A stretch of DNA of 64,000 nt from assembly GCA_965233625.1 (NCBI GenBank), contig OZ247499.1, forward strand, positions 7,749,639 through 7,813,638, given 5' to 3'. This DNA is from G965233625 sp965233625. Lineage in GTDB: Bacteria > Planctomycetota > Planctomycetia > Pirellulales > Pirellulaceae. Both the position numbers and the translations under genes were made by a program. This document shows positions 57,099-64,000 of the stretch, in pieces. The notes under the pieces are model-generated. The model made no database searches and had not been told where the DNA came from. It worked only from the letters and a program-made list of their open reading frames with translations. The first letter of the stretch is position 1. Each line of letters begins with the position of its first letter.

Positions 57099-59003
57099 AT
57101 GAATTACCGGCTTGTCGCGAAAATGCTTGGCATCGTCGCGCTGCTTATCGGCGGCGCCATGATCTTCAGTCTGCCATGGGCTTTTCCGCTTTTCTGGTAT
57201 CGCTGGTCGTTGGCAGTGCCAGAGAAATTTGAACTGGGCGGCTTCATGGCGCTGGTTATCAGTATTGCCCTGTCAGGCATTCTGGGAGCTGCGTTGCTGC
57301 TGATCGGGAAGACGGCAAACGGGCGGATGTACCGCAAAGAGGCGATGGCCGTGGTCGGGCTAAGCTGGGTGCTGGCGACCATTCTGGGCGGGCTCCCCTT
57401 TTATTTCTGCGGTGTCAAGTATTCGCCCTGTGTGAGACTTTCAGGAGTCGTTGAGGGCGACAGTCTGGGCGAAGCAACGGGCGGCATCAAGCCGATGGTT
57501 TACAACCGCGGATATGGCCGCTGGCGATTGTGGAACTCGCAGAAACAACTTAACGCCGACGAGTATCGTGTGCTGAACACGCTGCTGGAGGCCGGTGCTG
57601 CTGGGCTGAGCACCAGCGAACTGAGTAAAAAGTCGGACGTTGAAGATCCGGCGGCCGTGATCAAAACTTTGAAAGATGCGAACGAAGACTGGCAGTACGC
57701 CCTGGTCGCACCAGGTGAAAGAGCCGCCCCGGACGACCGCAAGAACCACTACCGCATCGAATGGATCTCGATGGGTATTTCTGACAGCCTGTTTGAATCG
57801 CAATCTGGCTTTAGCACCACCGGCGCGACGATTATCTCTGACCTGGAAGACCCGGTTCTGGTGCCGCATTGTATTCTGTTCTGGCGAAGCAGCACTCACT
57901 TTCTGGGCGGTCTGGGCATCATCGTGCTGTTTGTGGTGATCCTGGGTCAAGGTTCCGCGGGCAAAGCACTGATGCGGGCGGAGATGCCCGGTCCCTCGAA
58001 AGAAGCTGCTACGCCTCGCATGCGCGAGACGGCAATTATCTTCACCGTTATCTACTGCGTTTTGAACGTCAGTCTGGCGTTGATACTCTGCATCTGGATG
58101 TCGCCTTTCGATGCGCTGTGTCACGCCTTCGGCACCATGGCGACGGGTGGCTTCAGCAACTACAACGCCAGCCTGGGGCACTTTGATTCAGTGTGGGTCG
58201 AAGGCATCGTCACGTTTTACATGATTCTGGCAGGTACGAATTTCATTCTGCTGTACTGCGTGGTCATCCGGCAACCGGGCAAGTTATTCGGCGATACCGA
58301 ATGGCGGACTTACCTGGCAGTGATTGCTGGCGTGACCCTGGTGATCATCATTTTCGGTCTGCGGTTTGATGACTTCAAAGAAAATGAGAAGACCACGATT
58401 CTGCAGGAGATTGGCTACGCGGTGCGTTACGGTTTGTTTCAAGTCGTTTCGATTATCACAACTACCGGTTACGGCACGCATGACTTTGACCAGTGGAATA
58501 ACTGTGGACGCGGCATGCTGTTTCTACTGATGTTTGTTGGCGGATGCGCCGGCAGCACAGCAGGTGGGATGAAGATGATCCGGCACATGCTGTTTGTCAA
58601 AATCCTTGGCCGGGAGGTAGAACGATCGTACCGGCCACGTGTTGTCAGGCAACTGTTTCTGGGCGGTGCGCCGGTAGATGATCCTGATCTGCCGCGGAAT
58701 ATTCTGGTTTACTTCGGGCTGATTATTTTCATCTTCCTGCTAAGCTGGCTCTTCATCGTGACCTTTGAGCCTGATCTAACGTGGGGCGACTCTCCGCAGC
58801 ACAAACTGATTGATAGCGCGAGTAGCGTGGCGGCGACGTTGAACAACATCGGTCCCGGTCTGGGCACGGTCGGGGCGACGCAGAATTACGGCCACTTCAG
58901 TCCGGTCGTGAAGTTTCTCTTTGTCTGGCTGATGATGATCGGGCGACTTGAGATCTTCTCGATTCTGGTGCTGGTGATGCCCGGCTTCTGGCGGAACCGT
59001 TAA
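57099..59003 (+). CDS. trkH: Trk potassium uptake membrane subunit TrkH with winged-helix-like insert
   Basis: A 634-residue K+ channel-like transporter, against about 485 in E. coli. The pore loops are recognisable: SGFSTTGATII and later MATGGFSNYNASLGH, TTTGYGTHDFDQWN and NNIGPGLGTVGATQ, each with a selectivity-filter glycine. Residues about 106-226 are an insert not found in typical TrkH; within it, residues about 152-223 look like a winged helix (ADEYRVLNTLLEAG, LSTSELSKKSDVEDPAAV). From the membrane topology of TrkH the insert lies just before the first pore loop, on the outer face. TrkA is encoded upstream. Confidence 0.93.
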   Translation: MNYRLVAKMLGIVALLIGGAMIFSLPWAFPLFWYRWSLAVPEKFELGGFMALVISIALSGILGAALLLIGKTANGRMYRKEAMAVVGLSWVLATILGGLPFYFCGVKYSPCVRLSGVVEGDSLGEATGGIKPMVYNRGYGRWRLWNSQKQLNADEYRVLNTLLEAGAAGLSTSELSKKSDVEDPAAVIKTLKDANEDWQYALVAPGERAAPDDRKNHYRIEWISMGISDSLFESQSGFSTTGATIISDLEDPVLVPHCILFWRSSTHFLGGLGIIVLFVVILGQGSAGKALMRAEMPGPSKEAATPRMRETAIIFTVIYCVLNVSLALILCIWMSPFDALCHAFGTMATGGFSNYNASLGHFDSVWVEGIVTFYMILAGTNFILLYCVVIRQPGKLFGDTEWRTYLAVIAGVTLVIIIFGLRFDDFKENEKTTILQEIGYAVRYGLFQVVSIITTTGYGTHDFDQWNNCGRGMLFLLMFVGGCAGSTAGGMKMIRHMLFVKILGREVERSYRPRVVRQLFLGGAPVDDPDLPRNILVYFGLIIFIFLLSWLFIVTFEPDLTWGDSPQHKLIDSASSVAATLNNIGPGLGTVGATQNYGHFSPVVKFLFVWLMMIGRLEIFSILVLVMPGFWRNR

Positions 59004-59072
59004 CATGGATGTGGCCCGCCACTGTTAAGTTGTAAGCGGTTTTGCACAGAGTAGAAAAGTTTTCTCACGCGG

Positions 59073-59726
59073 ATGGAATCCATGACGGACTCAGAAAACA
59101 CAAGCCTGGATAACGACGTCTTCACGATTCCGAACCAGATAACCGCCGCACGGTTCGTCCTTTCCATCGTGGTGTTCATTCTGATCCCGCTGGAGCAGTA
59201 CGCGGCCGCGATGGTGGTCTTCATCCTGGCGGCGGCGACGGATTGGGTCGATGGCTGGTGGGCGCGGAAATACAATCAGGTTTCCAAAATCGGCCGCATG
59301 TTTGATCCGTTTGTCGATAAGATTATTATCTGCGGCGCCTTCATACTGCTGGCGGCCACCGAAGATAATGGCATCAACTGGATCGGACCAGACTCGGGCA
59401 TCATGGGCTGGATGGCGGTGGTCGTCGTCGGCAGGGAACTGCTGGTAACTGCCATCCGCGGCTTCATTGAGCAACAAGGCGGAGACTTCTCTGCCAATTT
59501 CGCCGGCAAGCTGAAGATGGTGTTTCAGTGCGTTGCCGTTTGTGCGAGTCTGGTCACGTTAAGCTGGACCCATAACCCCACCGATGTGCCGCCGATGTGG
59601 CTGTATATCGTGCTGCACGGCAGCGTCTGGCTGGCCGTTGCTTCAACGGTTTACTCCGGCGCCGGCTACGTGATGGCCGGCGTGAAAATCATCGGTGGTA
59701 CGCCAAAGAATGCGGACGAAGCTTGA
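59073..59726 (+). CDS. pgsA: CDP-diacylglycerol-glycerol-3-phosphate 3-phosphatidyltransferase
   Basis: Membrane enzyme committing CDP-diacylglycerol to phosphatidylglycerol synthesis. The 217-residue sequence has the CDP-alcohol phosphotransferase motif D-G-x2-A-R-x8-G-x3-D-x3-D, seen as VDGWWARKYNQVSKIGRMFD and PFVDK, within several membrane helices, and VVVGRELLVTAIRGF, usual for PgsA. Either ATG 59073 or 59082 could be the start. The related enzyme for phosphatidylserine is less likely given that sequence. It ends 21 bases before the convergent regulator gene. Confidence 0.93.
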   Translation: MESMTDSENTSLDNDVFTIPNQITAARFVLSIVVFILIPLEQYAAAMVVFILAAATDWVDGWWARKYNQVSKIGRMFDPFVDKIIICGAFILLAATEDNGINWIGPDSGIMGWMAVVVVGRELLVTAIRGFIEQQGGDFSANFAGKLKMVFQCVAVCASLVTLSWTHNPTDVPPMWLYIVLHGSVWLAVASTVYSGAGYVMAGVKIIGGTPKNADEA

Positions 59727-59747
59727 AGCAAGCGACGACCCGCAGTG

Positions 59748-61121
59748 TTAGAGTGAGCCTGCTTCTTCCAGACCCAATCGCTTCATCTTCTTGTAAAGCG
59801 TTGTGCGGTTGATGCCCAGCGAATCGGCCGTGGCGTTGCGGTTCCAGTTGTTAGACCGCAGCACATCGAGAATGATCTGCCGTTCCGGGCCTTCAAGTGC
59901 TTCTTTAAGCGTACGCGTTCCCGTCGCCGGCGTCGTATGCGTATTGCCCGCGGTAAGGTGCGGCGGCAGATCTTCCGGGCGGACGTAGTCACTCTTGCCC
60001 AGCAGCACCGCACGTTCGATCACATTCTGAAGTTCGCGCACATTGCCTGGCCAGGAGTAGCTCTGCAAAGCTGCCAGTGCTTCATCCGTAATGCCCTGCA
60101 CCTGCTTACCAGTATCGTGGCAGACCTGTTGCAGGAAGTGTGTTGAAAGCAACGGAATGTCGTTAAAGCGTTCGCGAAGTGATGGCATCTCCAGGTTGAT
60201 GACATTCACGCGGTAGTACAGATCCTGTCTGAAGCGTCCTTCGTCAACAGCTTTCTTCAGGTCTTCATTCGTTGCCAGCACCACACGGCAATCCACCGAA
60301 TGCGTCTTCACGCCGCCAACGGCTTCAAACTGAAGTTCCTGCAAAACACGCAGCAGTTTGACTTGCATCGCTTGCGAAGCGGTGCCGATCTCGTCGAGAA
60401 AGATTGTCCCTTCATCTGCCTGGAGGAACTTACCCGGCTTATCGCTGACGGCGCCGGTGAAGGCTCCTGCCTTGTGGCCAAAGAGTTCGCTTTCCAGCAG
60501 ATTCTCTGGCAAGGCGCCGCAGGCAACTTCGACAAAGGGTTTGTCACGGCGATCACTCCGCCGGTGCAAGGCGCGGGCGATCAGCGATTTGCCCGAACCG
60601 CTTTCGCCGGTTATCAGCACGGTTGCCCGCGTATTGGCGACTGAGTCAATTACGTCAAAGATGCGTTGCATCCGATGGTCGCGGCCAACGACGTTTTCCA
60701 GCCCGTACCGCAGATCAAGCTGCGCCTTCAACTGCTGGTTCTCTTCAATCACTTGCTTCTGCGAGAGTGCACGATTGATTGACATCAGCAGTTCTTCGTC
60801 AATCAATGGTTTAGTCAGCAGATCGAAGGCGCCCTCGCGCAAAGCTTCAACCGCCGTGTCGACGGTGCCGTATCCTGTCAGCAGAATGACGGGCATTCCC
60901 GCGTTCTTCTTGCGGCACTCGGCAAGCAAGTCAAACCCGTCGCCATCCTGCAGACGTATGTCGGAAAGGACCAGTTCAAAGTTACGCTGCTTGACCGCCT
61001 GTAAACCGGAGCGGAAGGAATCGGCAACCGAAACTTCGTAGCCTTGTTCCTGCAACCAGTCATGCATTGACTCGAGAACTGCTTTGTCGTCATCAACTAA
61101 TAGCAGCGAAGGAGTTTTCAT
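59748..61121 (-). CDS. NtrC-type sigma-54-dependent response regulator
   Basis: A 457-residue three-domain regulator. The receiver domain (1-120) has the phosphoacceptor D54 (VLSDIRLQDG) and the usual acidic pair near residues 10-12 and K104. The AAA+ domain (about 145-380) has Walker A GESGSGKS, the sigma-54-contact loop GAFTGA and the arginine-finger region SLRERFNDIPLL. The C-terminal Fis-like helix-turn-helix is ATADSLGINRTTLYKKM. It activates promoters with sigma-54. No histidine kinase gene is adjacent, so it is an orphan in this window. The gene ends 21 bases after pgsA, tail to tail. Confidence 0.95.
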   Translation of the reverse strand: MKTPSLLLVDDDKAVLESMHDWLQEQGYEVSVADSFRSGLQAVKQRNFELVLSDIRLQDGDGFDLLAECRKKNAGMPVILLTGYGTVDTAVEALREGAFDLLTKPLIDEELLMSINRALSQKQVIEENQQLKAQLDLRYGLENVVGRDHRMQRIFDVIDSVANTRATVLITGESGSGKSLIARALHRRSDRRDKPFVEVACGALPENLLESELFGHKAGAFTGAVSDKPGKFLQADEGTIFLDEIGTASQAMQVKLLRVLQELQFEAVGGVKTHSVDCRVVLATNEDLKKAVDEGRFRQDLYYRVNVINLEMPSLRERFNDIPLLSTHFLQQVCHDTGKQVQGITDEALAALQSYSWPGNVRELQNVIERAVLLGKSDYVRPEDLPPHLTAGNTHTTPATGTRTLKEALEGPERQIILDVLRSNNWNRNATADSLGINRTTLYKKMKRLGLEEAGSL

Positions 61122-61337
61122 GCTTCGAGTCCGCGATAGAGTTCTTCCGGCGATACGGTCAGCAGCGGCTGAACCTTGTTGTGAAATATCTACGTTACAA
61201 GTAACACGTCGTCAAAAAGCTACATACGGCCTTCGCCCAGGCGGCTATCCGGCGCCATCCGCAGGGAGGATTGTACGTGTTATGATGGTCAGGATGAGTA
61301 ACAGCTACTTTGGAATCCTGCCCACCAGAAGACAGAC

Positions 61338-62339
61338 ATGCGTGCATTAGTACTCCACCAGACCAAGCAGCCATTAACGATTGAAGAACGCGAAGTCCCG
61401 CAACCAGGCGCGGGCGAAGTTGTGATTAAGCTTCACGCCGCGTCGCTCAACCGCCGCGATTACTGGATGACGCAGGGCCTCTATCCAGGCATGCAGACGC
61501 CTGTGGTGCTTGGTTCGGACGGCGCCGGCGTTGTAACGGCAGTTGGCGACGGTGTGGATCAGCAGTGGCTCGACAAAGAAGTGATTGCCAACCCCGGCTG
61601 GTACTGGGGAGACAACGAAGCGGCGCAGCATGATGACTTTCAGATCCTGGGAATGCCGCAAGACGGCACATTCGCCACGATGCTCAAGGCGCCTGTGGAG
61701 TATCTTCACGAGAAGCCGGCGCATCTTAGCTGGAGCGAAGCCGCCGCATTGCCGCTGGCTGGGGTTACGGCGTATCGCGCGCTGGTTCAACAGGGCGGTG
61801 TTGTGGAGGGGCAGAACGTGCTGGTCACCGGCGCCGGTGGCGGCGTAGCGACGTTTGCGGTCAACTTCGCCGTGGCGTTGGGTGCCAATGTGTTTGTCAC
61901 ATCTTCTTCAGCGGACAAGATCCGCGCGGCTGTTAGCAGCGGCGCCCGCGATGGTTTCAATTACCGTCTGGAAGGCTGGCACAAAGAGGCGATCAAGCAG
62001 TACGGCAGTATGGACCTGATTGTCGATGGCGCCGGCGGCGACGGCTACGGACGCCTGCTTGAGCTAGCCACGCCAGGTGGAAGAATCGTGAATTATGGCG
62101 CCACGGCCGGTGCGCCTTCGCGGTTCGACATCTTTAAGTTGTTCTGGAAACAGTTGCACCTGATCGGCTCTACGATGGGTTCACCTGCAGACTTCGCCGG
62201 TATGCTCGATCTGGTCGCCAAGCATGAACTGAAACCAGTCGTCGATCAGACTTTCAAACTCGATGAAGGGAACGAAGCCATCGCCCGCATGCAGAAATCG
62301 CAGCAGACGGGCAAGATTGTGCTGGATACATCGCAGTAA
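61338..62339 (+). CDS. Zinc-type or quinone oxidoreductase (MDR family)
   Basis: A 333-residue medium-chain dehydrogenase/reductase. The N-terminal catalytic domain has LNRRDYWMTQGLYPG and VVLGSDGAGVV, typical of the QOR-like branch. The NAD(P)-binding loop is VLVTGAGGGVATFAVNFA, and NYGATAGAPS follows. I do not see the usual catalytic zinc Cys-His triad in the N-terminal part (the Cys of HCGHC type is missing), so it is more likely a zinc-free quinone reductase-like enzyme. Substrate unknown. It is divergent from the NtrC-type regulator. Confidence 0.85.
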   Translation: MRALVLHQTKQPLTIEEREVPQPGAGEVVIKLHAASLNRRDYWMTQGLYPGMQTPVVLGSDGAGVVTAVGDGVDQQWLDKEVIANPGWYWGDNEAAQHDDFQILGMPQDGTFATMLKAPVEYLHEKPAHLSWSEAAALPLAGVTAYRALVQQGGVVEGQNVLVTGAGGGVATFAVNFAVALGANVFVTSSSADKIRAAVSSGARDGFNYRLEGWHKEAIKQYGSMDLIVDGAGGDGYGRLLELATPGGRIVNYGATAGAPSRFDIFKLFWKQLHLIGSTMGSPADFAGMLDLVAKHELKPVVDQTFKLDEGNEAIARMQKSQQTGKIVLDTSQ

Positions 62340-62423
62340 GTTACGCGTGTCATCCCGTCGCCAGAATGATTGTCCGGGCGGACTGCCCGCTGACACCCTT
62401 CCTCAAGATTCCGTGAGTACGCG

Positions 62424-63233
62424 TTGTACTGGTCGAAAAAAGTTGTCCTTATTACCGGTGCGTCTGCGGGACTTGGCTATTCGATTGCCGAGGCTTTCTG
62501 CCGGGCTGGCGCCTCGGTTGTTGTCAACGGTCGCGATGCGGCGCGCGTTGATGCGGCCGTTGAGAAACTATCGGCAGACTTTCCGGAAGTCACCGTGCGC
62601 GGCTTCGTGGCGGATGTAACCACGGACGAAGGCGTCGATGCGTTGATGGCGGATGTGAAGCAGCATGGCGGACTGGACGCGTTAGTTAACAACGTCGGCG
62701 TTTCCGCGCGTGGCAAAGTGCTGGACGTAACGGTGGAGCAGTTCCGTAACCTGCTGGAGATAAATTTCTTCACGGCGGTAAGGTGCACCCGCGCAGCAAT
62801 GCCCTTGCTAAAGCAATCTGGCGGACATGTTATTTGCATCGGATCGTTGGCTTCAAAAACAGCCTCGCGTTTTCTTGGGGGCTACGCGGCAAGCAAGTTC
62901 GCCCTGGCGGCGTACTGCCAGCAGCTGCGTCTGGAAACGGCGGAAGACGGCGTGCATGTTCTGCTGGTTTGCCCTGGCCCCATCGCCCGCGCCGATGCCG
63001 GCACACGCTATGCGGCGCAGAGCGGCCATTTACCGGCAGAAGCAGCAAAGCCTGGTGGTGGCGTCAAGCTGAAAGGAATTCCGCCAGAGCGGATCGCTGC
63101 AAGAATTCTCTCCGCATGTGAACGGCGGAAACCGGAGATTGTGATGCCCGGACGCGCTCGACTGCTGTTCGCCATCTCCGCTCTGCTGCCAAGCTGGGGC
63201 GACTGGATTCTGAAAAAAATGACGTCAAAATAG
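62424..63233 (+). CDS. Short-chain dehydrogenase/reductase
   Basis: A 269-residue SDR protein. The nucleotide loop is VLITGASAGLGYSIAEAF, the NNVG motif is LVNNVGVSARG, and the catalytic Ser-Tyr-Lys is in ICIGSLASK and GGYAASKFALAAY. Start is TTG 62424 (no ATG or GTG is in frame nearby), with no clear ribosome site, so the exact N-terminus is uncertain. A C-terminal hydrophobic tail (ARLLFAISALLPSWGDW) could anchor it in the membrane, as in the retinol-dehydrogenase-like group. Substrate unknown. Confidence 0.88.
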   Translation: MYWSKKVVLITGASAGLGYSIAEAFCRAGASVVVNGRDAARVDAAVEKLSADFPEVTVRGFVADVTTDEGVDALMADVKQHGGLDALVNNVGVSARGKVLDVTVEQFRNLLEINFFTAVRCTRAAMPLLKQSGGHVICIGSLASKTASRFLGGYAASKFALAAYCQQLRLETAEDGVHVLLVCPGPIARADAGTRYAAQSGHLPAEAAKPGGGVKLKGIPPERIAARILSACERRKPEIVMPGRARLLFAISALLPSWGDWILKKMTSK

Positions 63234-63309
63234 GCGTCAACGGTAAGCGGTCGTGCGTGGCGGTCGCTGTTCTTTGACCACTTCATTCCCTTTTTTGTGA
63301 CGCCATAAT

Positions 63310-64000
63310 ATGACGAAGATGATCTTTCAGATTCTGGCAGCCTGCTGTGTGTTTGCGCTGCCTGCCCTTACTGGGGCTGCGGAGACAACGCCTAAGAAGC
63401 CCAACTTCATTGTGATCTTCTGTGACGATCTGGGGTACGGCGATCTGGGCTGTTACGGTCACCCGACCATCCGCACGCCGCATCTTGACCGCATGGCGCA
63501 GGAAGGCATGAAGCTGACGCAGTTTTACTCCGCGTCGCCCGTCTGCACTCCCAGCCGCGCAGCGCTGATGACCGGACGCCTGCCGGGCAGAACGGGCATG
63601 TGCAGCAACAAGCGGCGCGTCCTCTTCCCCGATTCGAAGGGTGGACTGCCGGCAACCGAGATTACGATTGCCAAGGCACTGAAGAAGAAAGATTACACCA
63701 CCGCCTGCATTGGCAAGTGGCACCTCGGCCATCTGCCGCAGTTCCTGCCACTATCGCATGGCTTTGATGAATACTACGGCATCCCTTATTCAAACGATAT
63801 GGATCGCACGGCCGAGGCGCCAAAGGGTCGCGCGTCGTTCGACAAGCCCGAGGTCCGTTTCTGGAACGTGCCGTTATTGCGTGGCAACAAAGTGATCGAA
63901 CGCCCGACCGACCAGACAACCATCACGCGCCGCTACACCGAAGAAGCAGTCAAGTTCATTACCGCCAACAAAGACAAGCCCTTCTTCCTTTACATGCCGC
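63310..64000 (+). CDS. Exported sulfatase, N-terminal part (3' truncated by window)
   Basis: A frame from ATG 63310 that runs off the end of the window, so it has 230 visible codons and no stop. A signal peptide is cut near LTGAAE. PNFIVIFCDDLGYGDLG opens the sulfatase fold, and C79-T-P-S-R83 followed by AALMTGR is the canonical formylglycine motif, then CIGKWHLG. This is the standard active-site layout, unlike the atypical sulfatase at 41676. The C-terminal half is outside the window, so substrate class cannot be judged. Confidence 0.92.
   Translation, partial: MTKMIFQILAACCVFALPALTGAAETTPKKPNFIVIFCDDLGYGDLGCYGHPTIRTPHLDRMAQEGMKLTQFYSASPVCTPSRAALMTGRLPGRTGMCSNKRRVLFPDSKGGLPATEITIAKALKKKDYTTACIGKWHLGHLPQFLPLSHGFDEYYGIPYSNDMDRTAEAPKGRASFDKPEVRFWNVPLLRGNKVIERPTDQTTITRRYTEEAVKFITANKDKPFFLYMP

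Overview
The window is bacterial chromosome from a planctomycete (PVC group), judged from gene content alone. It carries three sulfatases, a Tat-exported Gfo/Idh/MocA oxidoreductase beside a DUF1080 protein, Pirellula/Verrucomicrobium-type haem-binding cytochromes, a TIGR02996 repeat-companion protein, a Ser/Thr kinase with a sensor domain, SGNH/SASA esterases and long proteins of unknown function. Lipid A genes (lpxD, lpxI, lpxK) show a Gram-negative outer membrane. I found no tRNA, rRNA, CRISPR array, transposase or phage gene. Genes are densely packed and several convergent pairs end only 6 to 25 bases apart.

Layout. 1-6.9 kb: end of a cupredoxin-cytochrome c protein, a sulfatase, a kinase, a Gfo/Idh/MocA-DUF1080 pair and a small orphan. 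7.0-10.5 kb: a methyltransferase and rho on the minus strand, a long non-coding stretch, mscL and a small lipoprotein. 10.9-15.2 kb: a four-gene plus-strand run of two small related exported proteins, a secretin and a PapD-like multi-Ig protein; this is the best candidate for an undescribed system. 15.4-20.0 kb: lpxD, lpxI, a cupin-like protein, a ketosynthase-like protein without its catalytic cysteine, and a HAD hydrolase. 20.1-28.9 kb: xylose isomerase, nrdR, a SWIM-DNA ligase fusion, a membrane protein, a FemAB/BioF2-type acetyltransferase, a TIGR02996 protein and a 2-keto-acid decarboxylase.

29.1-35.9 kb: two translationally coupled giant haem/beta-propeller proteins. 35.9-39.4 kb: minus-strand run idh-lpxK-membrane protein. 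39.5-46 kb: SASA esterase, D-2-hydroxyacid dehydrogenase, a sulfatase with an atypical active-site motif, an SGNH-like protein without its serine, and phosphofructokinase. 46.2-53.5 kb: pstSCAB phosphate importer with very large extracytoplasmic inserts in both permeases and no phoU. 53.5-64 kb: csrA, a TauD-like oxygenase, a 2Fe-2S ferredoxin, trkA-trkH (TrkH carries a winged-helix-like insert), pgsA, an orphan NtrC-type regulator, a zinc-type oxidoreductase, an SDR enzyme and the start of a third sulfatase.

The genes mix housekeeping functions (Rho, NrdR, PgsA, PFK, IDH, lipid A, Pst, Trk) with the planctomycete set for breaking down sulfated or acetylated polysaccharides and for periplasmic redox chemistry. 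All functional calls come from reading motifs and overall sequence character; no database search was run.
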